Assembly: GCA_002255955.1 (NCBI GenBank)
Contig: NKIM01000001.1
Coordinates: forward strand, 248,001-312,000
Direction of reading: 5' to 3'
Length of the DNA stretch: 64,000 bases
Origin: Burkholderiales bacterium PBB2
GTDB lineage: Bacteria > Pseudomonadota > Gammaproteobacteria > Burkholderiales > Burkholderiaceae_C
Position 1 is the first letter of the stretch. Each line of letters begins with the position of its first letter. The notes under the pieces were generated by a model. That model did not search any database, was not told where the DNA came from, and worked only from the letters and a program-made list of their open reading frames with translations. Positions 47,547 to 55,374 of the stretch are shown in pieces. The position numbers and the translations under genes were made by a program.

Positions 47547-47585
47547 GCGCTTGCCTGTCTGCTTAGGGGTGGAGTTGCTAAAAAC

Positions 47586-49700
47586 TCAGGACGCCAAACG
47601 CGCCAGCTCGGCCACGCGGTTCATGGCTTCGTGCAAGGTCTTGAGCAGGCCCAGACGGTTGGCACGCAGGGCCGGGTCTTCGGCATTGACCATGACGCCA
47701 TCGAAGAAGGCATCGACCGGGGCCTTGAGCACAGCCAGCTCGCGCAGGGAAGCCGCGTACTCGCCGTTGTGGAAGAGGCTGTCGGCAATGGGCTGCACAT
47801 TCTTCAGCGCGCCGGCCAGTTGCTGCTCGCCGGCTTCCACCAGCAGCGCCTCATTGACCTTGGCCTGCACCGGCTCTTCGCTCTTTTTCAGGATGTTGCC
47901 GATGCGCTTGTTGGCGGCAGCCAGGGCGGCGGCTTCCGGCAGGGCGGCAAAGGCGCGCACGGCCGTCAGGCGCGCGGCCACATCGGCCAGACGCTGCGGG
48001 CGCAGGGCCAGCACGGCGTCAACTTCCTGGGCGCTGTAGCCCTGCTCGCGCAGCGAGCCGGACAGGCGGTCGTAAATGAACTCGGCCAGCGGAGCGGCGG
48101 GGCTCTGGATCAGGGCACCGAAGGCCGGCACGGCCGCTTCGATCAAGGCATCGAGTGCCAGCGTGGGCGCGCGCTCGCTGAGCATGCGCACCAGGCCCAG
48201 GGCATGGCGGCGCAGGGCAAATGGGTCCTTGTCGCCGGTGGGCAGCTGGCCGATGCCGAACAGGCCGACCAGGGTCTCCAGCTTGTCGGCCAGAGCCACG
48301 ACCAGGCCGACCTCGTTGCGCGGCAGCTCGTCGCCGGCAAAGCGAGGTTTGTAGTGGTCTTCCACGGCCAGGGCCACGGCCTCACTGAGGCCGTCGTGGC
48401 GGGCGTAGTAGCCACCCATGATGCCTTGCAGCTCGGGGAACTCGCCGACCATATCGGTCAGCAGATCGGACTTGGCCAACAGCGCAGCCTGATCGGCTTG
48501 CTCGGTCAGCGCGCCGCCGCCCAGCAGGCCGGCGATGGCGCGGGCGATGGCTCGCACGCGCTCAACGCGCTCGCCCTGCGTGCCCAGCTTGCCGTGGTAC
48601 ACCACCTTGGCAAGACCTGGCACCCGATCGGCCAAGGTCTTCTTGCGGTCTTGGTCGAAGAAGAATTTCGCATCGGCCAGGCGCGGGCGCACGACGCGCT
48701 CATTGCCTTCGATCACCGCGCTGGCGTCGGCCGGGCTGATGGCGCTGACGACGAGGAATTTGTGCGTCAGCTTGCCGGCGGCGTCGAGCAGGGGGAAGTA
48801 CTTCTGATTGGCCTTCATCGTGAGAATCAGGCATTCCTGCGGCACGGCCAGGAACTCGGGCTCGAACTGGCAGGTCAGCACATTCGGGCGCTCGACCAGG
48901 GCCGTCACCTCGTCCAGCAAGGCTTCGTCCTCGATGGGCTTGAGGCCCTCCTTGGCCGCTGCGACCTGCAACTGGCGCGCGATCTCGGCGCGGCGCTCGG
49001 CAAAGCCGGCGATCACGGCGCCCTGCTCGCGCATCTGCGCGGCATAGCTGTCGGCGCTTTCGATCGTCAGCTCGGGCGCGCTGGCCTCGAAGCGATGGCC
49101 GCGTGTCGTGCGGCCTGATTGCAGGCCCAGGGCCGACACAGCCACCAGCTCGGCGCCGTGCAGGGCGACGATGCCATGGGCCGGGCGCACGAACTTCACA
49201 TCGGTCCAGCCGTCTTTCAGCTGGTAGGTCATGACCTTGGGGATGGGCAGCTTGGCCAGGCTTTCGTCCAGGGCCTTTTGCAAGCCTTCGGCCAGGGTGG
49301 CGCCGGGCACCAGCTGGTCCAGGAACAGGGCCTCGGCCTTGCCATCAGGCAAGCGCTTCAGCTGAGGCAGCACCGAGGCATCGGCACCGATGCCGGCAAG
49401 CTTCTTCAGCAGGGCCGGCGTGGCCTGGCCTTCGGCGGTCAGCGCCACGGCCACCGGCATCAGCTTTTGCTGCACGGCGCGGTCGGCGGCCTTGGGTGCC
49501 ACGTTCGTCAGATGCAGACCGAGGCGGCGCGGCGTGGCGATGGCGGTCGCTTGCGCGCCCTCGCCCACCAGGCCCTGGGCCTTGAGGCTGTCCACCAGCA
49601 CGGCGGAGAAAGCCTCGCCCAGCTTCTTGAGCGCCTTGGGCGGCAGCTCTTCGACAAACAGTTCGATCAGCAGGTTTTTGTTCACAGCAGTCGTCGTCAT
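47586..49700 (-). CDS. glyS: glycyl-tRNA synthetase beta subunit
   Basis: This 704-residue subunit binds tRNA-Gly and supports aminoacylation by GlyQ in the alpha2-beta2 enzyme of proteobacteria. It begins LLIELFVEELPPKALKKL, the family start. The GSYxARxDGLSE-like GGYYARHDGLSEAVA and DPFALRRHALGLVR motifs are conserved. The length is normal. The start lies 3 bp from the glyQ stop. Confidence 0.97.
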   Translation of the reverse strand: MTTTAVNKNLLIELFVEELPPKALKKLGEAFSAVLVDSLKAQGLVGEGAQATAIATPRRLGLHLTNVAPKAADRAVQQKLMPVAVALTAEGQATPALLKKLAGIGADASVLPQLKRLPDGKAEALFLDQLVPGATLAEGLQKALDESLAKLPIPKVMTYQLKDGWTDVKFVRPAHGIVALHGAELVAVSALGLQSGRTTRGHRFEASAPELTIESADSYAAQMREQGAVIAGFAERRAEIARQLQVAAAKEGLKPIEDEALLDEVTALVERPNVLTCQFEPEFLAVPQECLILTMKANQKYFPLLDAAGKLTHKFLVVSAISPADASAVIEGNERVVRPRLADAKFFFDQDRKKTLADRVPGLAKVVYHGKLGTQGERVERVRAIARAIAGLLGGGALTEQADQAALLAKSDLLTDMVGEFPELQGIMGGYYARHDGLSEAVALAVEDHYKPRFAGDELPRNEVGLVVALADKLETLVGLFGIGQLPTGDKDPFALRRHALGLVRMLSERAPTLALDALIEAAVPAFGALIQSPAAPLAEFIYDRLSGSLREQGYSAQEVDAVLALRPQRLADVAARLTAVRAFAALPEAAALAAANKRIGNILKKSEEPVQAKVNEALLVEAGEQQLAGALKNVQPIADSLFHNGEYAASLRELAVLKAPVDAFFDGVMVNAEDPALRANRLGLLKTLHEAMNRVAELARLAS

Positions 49701-49703
49701 GGC

Positions 49704-50645
49704 TCAGGCCGCCTTTGTCTTCTTTTCAATCTGGGCGATGACTTGATCGGCCCATTCCTTCGGCGCCATGGGGAAGCCCAGGCGTGCGCGGCTTTCCAGA
49801 TAGCTCTGCGCCACGGCGCGTGCCAGATTGCGGATGCGGCCGATATAGGCCGCCCGCTCGGTCACGCTGATGGCGCCGCGGGCGTCCAGCAGGTTGAAGC
49901 TGTGGCCGGCCTTGAGCAACTGCTCGTAGGCCGGCAGCGCCAGCTGCTGTTCCATCAGGTGCTTGGATTGTTTCTCGTGCGCGGCAAAAGCGGTCAGCAG
50001 AAACTCGACGTCACTGTGCTCGAAGTTGTAGGTCGATTGCTCGACCTCGTTCTGGTGGAAGACATCGCCGTACTTGATGTCCGGCGCGCCGTCCTTGCCT
50101 TCGACATAGACCAGGTCATAGACCGACTCCACGCCCTGCAGATACATGGCCAAGCGTTCCAGGCCGTAGGTGATCTCGCCGGTGATGGGCTTGCAGTCGA
50201 TACCGCCGACCTGCTGGAAGTAGGTGAACTGGGTCACTTCCATGCCGTTCAGCCAGACCTCCCAGCCCAGGCCCCAGCAACCGAGGGTCGGGTTTTCCCA
50301 ATCGTCCTCGACGAAGCGCACATCGTTCTTCTTCAGATCAAAGCCCAGGGCTTCGAGCGAGCCGAGGTAGAGCTCCAGGATGTTGGCCGGCGCGGGCTTG
50401 AGCACCACCTGGTATTGGTAGTAATGCTGCAGGCGGTTGGGGTTCTCGCCGTAGCGGCCATCCTTGGGGCGGCGGCTCGGCTGAACGTAGGCGGCCTTCC
50501 AGGGCTCAGGGCCCAGGGCGCGCAGAAAGGTGGCGGTGTGGCTGGTGCCGGCGCCGACTTCCATATCGTAGGGCTGGAGGAGTGCGCAGCCCTGCTTGGA
50601 CCAGTAGTCCTGCAGGGTCAAGATGATGTGCTGGAAGCTCAGCAT
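49704..50645 (-). CDS. glyQ: glycyl-tRNA synthetase alpha subunit
   Basis: This 313-residue class II catalytic subunit activates glycine. Diagnostic segments are the N-terminal [38 protein letters not shown] and [20 protein letters not shown]. It is followed directly by glyS, then gmhB, plsC and ygjP on the same strand. Confidence 0.98.
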   Translation of the reverse strand: MLSFQHIILTLQDYWSKQGCALLQPYDMEVGAGTSHTATFLRALGPEPWKAAYVQPSRRPKDGRYGENPNRLQHYYQYQVVLKPAPANILELYLGSLEALGFDLKKNDVRFVEDDWENPTLGCWGLGWEVWLNGMEVTQFTYFQQVGGIDCKPITGEITYGLERLAMYLQGVESVYDLVYVEGKDGAPDIKYGDVFHQNEVEQSTYNFEHSDVEFLLTAFAAHEKQSKHLMEQQLALPAYEQLLKAGHSFNLLDARGAISVTERAAYIGRIRNLARAVAQSYLESRARLGFPMAPKEWADQVIAQIEKKTKAA

Positions 50646-50729
50646 AGAGTTCGGACTCGGGCTTGCGCCACAGGCTAATAAAGGGGTGATGAAAAGGCAG
50701 ACGAGAGCTGCCCTCGAGCTGCGCCGATT

Positions 50730-52280
50730 CTACGAGGCGCGGCGGCCTGCTTCCGAGGCCCCAGCCCTCCCCCGGATCACGGGGATCAGCAGCAGGGCCA
50801 CAGCAGCCAGCCAGAGCGGCCACAGACCGCAGGCCTGCAGCCAGCGGGCATAGGGCGTGTCACCCAGGCGACCCTCGACCTCGGCCTCCAGCAAGCCGGC
50901 CTGGCCCGGCGGCAGCTGGGCCGTGCGCTCGGCGCGGTGGTCCAGCACCACGGTGGCGCCGGTGTTGGTCGAGCGGATGAAGGAGCGCTGGAACTCAAGC
51001 GCGCGCATGCGCGAGAACTGCAGGTGCTGGTCCAGCACCATTGCCGTGCCGAACCAGGCCAGATTGCTGACATTGGCCAGCACGGTGGCCGACTCGGGCC
51101 CGCGCACGCTCTCAACGAAGTCTTCGCCGAACAGATCCTCGTAGCAGATCAGGGGCCGCACACGCTGGCCGGCCACGGCAAAGGCGCGCTGGTGCTGGCC
51201 ACGCGCCTGGTCCTGCATGGGGATACCCATCAAGTCCACAAACCAGCGGAATCCATGCGGCACAAACTCACCGAAAGGCAGCAGGTGGCGCTTGCCATAG
51301 CTGTAGCTGGGCAGGCTGCCAAAGCTCTGCAGGGAATTGACGAATCCGTCTTGGTCGTTGCCCAGAAAGCTGCCCAGCAGCAGCGGCCGGTCGACCGAAG
51401 CCGCCTGCAGGCGCGTCAGGTAGGCAGGATCGAGAAAGGCCATGGGTACCGGCACCACCGATTCAGGCGTCAGCACCAGCTGGCCGCGTGCCGATTCGAT
51501 CAGCTGGGCCAGCTGCTCCAGATTGCCCTCGATCCGATCACGATCGAACTTCTGATCCTGCGGCACATTGGGCTGCAGCAGGGACACTTTCATGAAGCCC
51601 GTCGAGCGGGTGAAGTCCTGCGGCAGCAACACTACCGCCAACGCCAGCCCCCCTAGCACCGCCGCTGCCGGCCGCCAGGCGCGCACGGCCGGCAAGGCCA
51701 GCGCCGCCAGCGCTGCGGCAGCCAGGGCCGCCAGCGCCGAGATGCCGTAGATGCCCACCCAGGGCGCCCAAGCCGCCAGCGGCCCGACGGTATGGGCATA
51801 GCCACTGGCAATCCACGGGAAGCCGCCGAACACGGTGGCGCGCAGCAGCTCGGCCACCAGCCAGGTGGCCGCAAACATCAACACCTGATGCGCGGGGCCG
51901 GGCTGTACGCGCGTCCACAGTGCCGCCCACAGGGCCAGCAGGGCCGCGTAGTAACAGGACAGAAACGCGGCCAGCAAGAGCACAGCCAGCGCGGCCAGCA
52001 GCCAGGGAATGCCGCCGAACTGATGCATGCTGATGTGCAACCACCACAAGCCGCTGCTCAGCCAGCCCAGGCCGAAGCCAAAGCCCAAGAGCGCCGCCCG
52101 GCGCGGGCTCGTGCCCCAAGCCAGGCCGGCCAGAGCGGCCAGGGCCAGGATCTGCAGCCACCAGGCGTCGAGCGGCGCAAACGACGCGGTGTGCAGACAC
52201 CCGGCCAGCAAGGCCGCAAAAAAGGCCACCCGGGGGGCGGCCTTGCTCGAGGTCAGGAAGGTAGGAAGCAGCTTGCGCAT
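50730..52280 (-). CDS. lnt: apolipoprotein N-acyltransferase
   Basis: This 516-residue inner-membrane enzyme adds the third acyl chain to lipoproteins. Six to seven N-terminal helices (about 15-215) are followed by a nitrilase-fold domain. The Glu-Lys-Cys triad is visible: LTPESVV, GKRHLLPFGEF and LICYEDLFG. A last helix is near the C terminus. Its ATG shares one base with the corC stop (TGATG), so the two genes are coupled, as in many proteobacteria. Confidence 0.96.
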   Translation of the reverse strand: MRKLLPTFLTSSKAAPRVAFFAALLAGCLHTASFAPLDAWWLQILALAALAGLAWGTSPRRAALLGFGFGLGWLSSGLWWLHISMHQFGGIPWLLAALAVLLLAAFLSCYYAALLALWAALWTRVQPGPAHQVLMFAATWLVAELLRATVFGGFPWIASGYAHTVGPLAAWAPWVGIYGISALAALAAAALAALALPAVRAWRPAAAVLGGLALAVVLLPQDFTRSTGFMKVSLLQPNVPQDQKFDRDRIEGNLEQLAQLIESARGQLVLTPESVVPVPMAFLDPAYLTRLQAASVDRPLLLGSFLGNDQDGFVNSLQSFGSLPSYSYGKRHLLPFGEFVPHGFRWFVDLMGIPMQDQARGQHQRAFAVAGQRVRPLICYEDLFGEDFVESVRGPESATVLANVSNLAWFGTAMVLDQHLQFSRMRALEFQRSFIRSTNTGATVVLDHRAERTAQLPPGQAGLLEAEVEGRLGDTPYARWLQACGLWPLWLAAVALLLIPVIRGRAGASEAGRRAS

Positions 52281-53167
52281 CAGGCCTCGGTCTTGGGAAT
52301 GCGGGTGACTTTGAACCAGCGCACCGAACCGCCGCGCGTCAGCATGACGGCAAAACGCAGGCCGGCCAGCTCGACCACCTCACCGCGGCGGGGCACCCGG
52401 CCATGCTCCTGGGCCACCAATCCGCCAATGGTGTCGAATTCGTCCAGCGCCAGCTGCACGCTGAAAGCCTGGTTGACCTGGGCGATGGGCGTGTCGCCGG
52501 CCACACGCTGGCTGCCATCGGCCAGGGTGTAGATGCCGGATTCGCCGTCCTTGTCGTCGAACTCGTCTTCGATCTCGCCGACGATTTCCTCCAGCACGTC
52601 CTCGATGGTGATCAGGCCGGCGGTGTTGCCGAACTCATCGATGACGATGGCCAGATGGTTGCGGTTGGAGCGGAAATCGCGCAGCAGATCATTGAGGCCC
52701 TTGCTCTCGGGCACGAACACGGTCGGCCGCAGCAGGGCGCGCAGGTTCAACTCTGGCGCACGCTGGATCTTGAGCAAATCCTTGGCCAGCAGGATGCCGA
52801 TGATGTTGTCGCGCTGGCCCTCGAAGACCGGGAAGCGCGAATGGCCGGTGTCGATCACCGAGGCCAGCAACTCGTCGTAGGGCGCATCGATGTCGAGCAA
52901 ATCCATGCGCGGCGCCGCCACCATCACATCGCCGGCGCTGAGCTCGGCCATGCGAAGCACGCCTTCCAGCATCTGACGGGATTCGGGCTCGATCAGCTCG
53001 CGCTGCTCGGCATCGGCCAGGGCCTCCAGCAGCTCACTCTTGGAATCCGGGCCGGGGTGGAGAAACTCCAACATGCGCACCAGGAGGCCGCGCGGCACTG
53101 CGGATGGTTTTCTTTCGCCCCCTTTTGCATGATTTGCAGAGGGCCGACTAGGCTGAGGTTCAGACAC
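52280..53167 (-). CDS. corC: CorC/YbeX-family protein with CBS pair
   Basis: This 295-residue soluble protein has two CBS domains (about 78-195), including the NHLAIVIDEFGNTAGLITIEDVLEEIVGEI signature region, and a C-terminal transporter-associated domain (about 210-290). It is linked to Mg/Co efflux and ribosome maturation. The start codon is GTG at 53167, at the beginning of MSEPQPSRPS. It is divergent from the COG0523 GTPase and leads the lnt gene. Confidence 0.93.
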   Translation of the reverse strand: MSEPQPSRPSANHAKGGERKPSAVPRGLLVRMLEFLHPGPDSKSELLEALADAEQRELIEPESRQMLEGVLRMAELSAGDVMVAAPRMDLLDIDAPYDELLASVIDTGHSRFPVFEGQRDNIIGILLAKDLLKIQRAPELNLRALLRPTVFVPESKGLNDLLRDFRSNRNHLAIVIDEFGNTAGLITIEDVLEEIVGEIEDEFDDKDGESGIYTLADGSQRVAGDTPIAQVNQAFSVQLALDEFDTIGGLVAQEHGRVPRRGEVVELAGLRFAVMLTRGGSVRWFKVTRIPKTEA

Positions 53168-53210
53168 TGGGACTGCGTGTCGTAGTTACACAAGCTTGCA
53201 GAATAACCGA

Positions 53211-53239
53211 TTGACATGACAAGGCTCTTGCAGGACATT
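53211..53239 (+). promoter_or_regulatory. candidate promoter of the COG0523 GTPase
   Basis: A perfect -35 TTGACA (53211-53216) is followed after 17 bp by a weak -10 GACATT (53234-53239), about 58 bp before the ATG. I found no clear Zur dyad: GTTA and TAAC at 53185 and 53204 are 15 bp apart, unlike the usual Zur box. Confidence 0.45.
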
Positions 53240-53297
53240 CACCCGCCCCCATATCCAGGGCTGGTTTTTCTAGCAGAGCGCCGCGCGCGAACCCATC

Positions 53298-54335
53298 ATG
53301 TCCAAAGGTCTCATCCCCGTCACCATCCTCACCGGCTTCCTCGGATCCGGCAAGACCACCCTGCTCAAGCGCGTGCTCTCGGAAGCCCACGGCCAGAAGA
53401 TCGCCGTGATCGAGAACGAGTTTGGTGAAGAGGACATCGACACCGAGATCCTGGTGGCCGACACCCAGGAACAGATCATCCAGATGAACAACGGCTGCGT
53501 GTGCTGCACCATCCGTGAAGACCTGCGCACCACCCTGTCCGACCTGGCCGCCAAGAAGCGCCGCGGCGAGCTCGATTTCGAGCGCGTCATCATCGAAACC
53601 ACCGGCGTGGCCGATCCCGGCCCGGTGGCCCAGACCTTCTTCATGGACGACGAGATCGCCGAAGCCTATCTGCTGGACGGCGTGCTGACCCTGGTCGATG
53701 CCGTGCACGCCAACCAGCAGCTGGACAGCCGCCAGGAAGCACGCCGCCAGGTGGGTTTCGCCGACCAGATCTTCATCAGCAAGGCCGATCTGGTCGACAG
53801 CGCCGCCGTCGACGCCCTGAGCCACCGCCTCAAGCACATGAACCCGCGCGCGCCGCAGCAGCGCGTGCACTTCGGTGAGGTGGAGCTGTCGCGCGTGCTG
53901 GACCTGCGTGGCTTCAATCTGAACGCCAAGCTGGAGATCGACCCCGATTTCCTGAAGGTGGACGACCACCACCATCACCACGATCACGACCATGAGCATG
54001 GCGAGCACTGCGACCACCCGCACCACCATGTCCATGACGATGACGTGAAATCCTTCGTCTTCAAATCCGACCGCGCCTTCAACCCGGCCAAGCTGGAAGA
54101 CTTCCTGGGCGCCATCGTCCAGGTCTACGGCCCCAAGCTGCTGCGCTACAAAGGCGTGCTGAATATGAAGGGCACGGACAAGCGCGTGATCTTCCAGGGC
54201 GTGCACCAGCTGATGGGTTCGGACCTGGGTCCGCGCTGGATGCCCGGCGAGAAAAAGACGAGCAAAATGGTTTTCATCGGCATCGACCTGCCCAAGGAAA
54301 TCCTCTTGCAAGGTTTGGAAGGCTGCTTGGCCTGA
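53298..54335 (+). CDS. COG0523 (CobW/ZNG-type) GTPase metallochaperone
   Basis: This 345-residue GTPase has the Walker A GFLGSGKTT (about 13-21), the CxCC metal site GCVCC (about 72-76) and SKAD for base recognition (NKxD variant). A His-rich loop lies at about 223-252 (DDHHHHHDHDHEH, then HPHHHVHDDD). A CobW C-terminal domain follows. It likely moves Zn to client proteins. It lies beside a Cys-poor DksA, and this pairing suggests the zinc-sparing subgroup rather than cobalamin synthesis; no cob genes are near. Confidence 0.9.
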   Translation: MSKGLIPVTILTGFLGSGKTTLLKRVLSEAHGQKIAVIENEFGEEDIDTEILVADTQEQIIQMNNGCVCCTIREDLRTTLSDLAAKKRRGELDFERVIIETTGVADPGPVAQTFFMDDEIAEAYLLDGVLTLVDAVHANQQLDSRQEARRQVGFADQIFISKADLVDSAAVDALSHRLKHMNPRAPQQRVHFGEVELSRVLDLRGFNLNAKLEIDPDFLKVDDHHHHHDHDHEHGEHCDHPHHHVHDDDVKSFVFKSDRAFNPAKLEDFLGAIVQVYGPKLLRYKGVLNMKGTDKRVIFQGVHQLMGSDLGPRWMPGEKKTSKMVFIGIDLPKEILLQGLEGCLA

Positions 54336-54370
54336 GCACCGCACGAAAAACAGCCGGCTGAAGTGGCGAA

Positions 54371-54410
54371 TTAGGGGCCTGAGACCGGGGGAAAACTCCC
54401 CTAACTCAGG
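54371..54410 (+). terminator. two mutually exclusive short stems, possible terminator
   Basis: TTAGGGG (54371-54377) can pair with CCCCTAA (54398-54404), and CCTGAG (54378-54383) can pair with CTCAGG (54405-54410). The arms interleave. It lies 36 bp after the GTPase stop and upstream of the dksA promoter, so a 3' hairpin for the GTPase transcript is the simplest reading. No T tract follows. Confidence 0.4.
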
Positions 54411-54412
54411 CA

Positions 54413-54442
54413 TTCAGAGCGCACACTCAAGCTGGCTACAAT
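54413..54442 (+). promoter_or_regulatory. candidate sigma-70 promoter of dksA
   Basis: A good -10 box TACAAT (54437-54442) has a weak -35 (TTCAGA, 54413-54418) 18 bp upstream. This would give a leader of about 85 nt before the GTG of dksA. Confidence 0.45.
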
Positions 54443-54534
54443 CCGCGGCGCCCGAAAAAGCGAATCAGCTGGTCCCGATTGCAATCTAGCCCGACAGAGA
54501 CATTCAGATCGTCTGCCGGAGCGAGGAGAGAAAC

Positions 54535-55257
54535 GTGAGCAAGATCCAGGCCCCGAACCCGACCCCGACGTCAGCCAACAAGCCTGACGCCGATGCCAAG
54601 CCGAGCAAAACCAGCAAGGCCACGGCCAAGTCGTCCAAAGTGGATGCCGCAGGGACCTCGCCAGCTGTCGCTTTGCTCGATGCCAGCCCTCCACCGACCG
54701 GAAACAGCCGCTTCGCTGACCGATTCGCTCCCCCGAAGCCGCCCACCCGACAAATGACTACGCCCGTGATCGAAAGCCCTCAGAATTCCAACAAAGCCGC
54801 CAAGGCCGACCCCAAGCTGGCCAATGCCTGGAAGACCAAGTCTGGCGCCGAACTGACCGATGCCGAAGTGCTGGCCATGCCCGACACCGAGTACATGGGC
54901 CCCAAGCAAGTCGAGTTCTTCCGTGCCAAGCTCAATGAGCTGAAGAACGGCGTGCTGTCCAATGCCGGCGAAACCACCGAGCACCTGCGCGAAGACACCT
55001 CCATCGTCCCTGACCCGGCCGACCGCGCCACCATCGAGGAAGAGCACGCCCTGGAGCTGCGCACCCGTGACCGCGAGCGCAAGCTGCTGAAGAAGATCAT
55101 CCAGTCCCTGGCTCGCCTGGACAGCGGCGAATACGGCTACTGCGACGAAACCGGCGAACCCATCGGCCTGGGCCGTTTGATCGCCCGCCCGACCGCCTCG
55201 CTGTCGCTGGAAGCCCAGCAACGCCGCGAGATGAAGCAAAAGATGTTCGGTGACTGA
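54535..55257 (+). CDS. dksA: DksA family protein, Cys-poor form with long N-terminal tail
   Basis: This 240-residue RNA polymerase-binding regulator acts with ppGpp. The C-terminal half (about 125-240) holds the coiled coil and globular part with GEYGYCDETGEPIGLGRL and ARPTASLSLEAQQRR. In Zn-type DksA four Cys bind metal; here only one remains (YCDETG) and the second pair is Leu/Ala, so no Zn can be held. The first about 75 residues are Lys/Pro/Ala-rich and probably disordered. The start is a GTG with GCGAGGAGAG before it; an ATG at 54754 would remove the tail. Confidence 0.92.
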   Translation: MSKIQAPNPTPTSANKPDADAKPSKTSKATAKSSKVDAAGTSPAVALLDASPPPTGNSRFADRFAPPKPPTRQMTTPVIESPQNSNKAAKADPKLANAWKTKSGAELTDAEVLAMPDTEYMGPKQVEFFRAKLNELKNGVLSNAGETTEHLREDTSIVPDPADRATIEEEHALELRTRDRERKLLKKIIQSLARLDSGEYGYCDETGEPIGLGRLIARPTASLSLEAQQRREMKQKMFGD

Positions 55258-55374
55258 TCTAGGGACGAGCTGCTGAGCGCGCCTCGGCCTGCCGATACCG
55301 CACTCAGGGGCGCTCCGGCGCCACCGACTGCCCTTCATCACCACCCCACATCCTCCACCCAAGGCCCAGCGCGC

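Noticed and set aside
46881-49118. 745-codon open frame antisense to glyS and gmhB
   Set aside because: GlyS and GmhB are certain on the minus strand. The shadow frame has a Gln/His/Gly-rich composition and no motif.
53185-53207. GTTA ... TAAC considered as a Zur operator for the COG0523 gene
   Set aside because: Half-site spacing (15 bp) and flanks do not match the compact Zur palindrome.
53298-54335. cobW as a cobalamin biosynthesis gene
   Set aside because: No cob genes or cobalamin riboswitch nearby; the His-rich loop and the DksA neighbour favour the zinc-type COG0523 subgroup.
54371-54410. H-type pseudoknot formed by both interleaved stems at once
   Set aside because: Both connecting loops that must cross the grooves would be zero nucleotides long, which is not sterically feasible; at most the two stems alternate.
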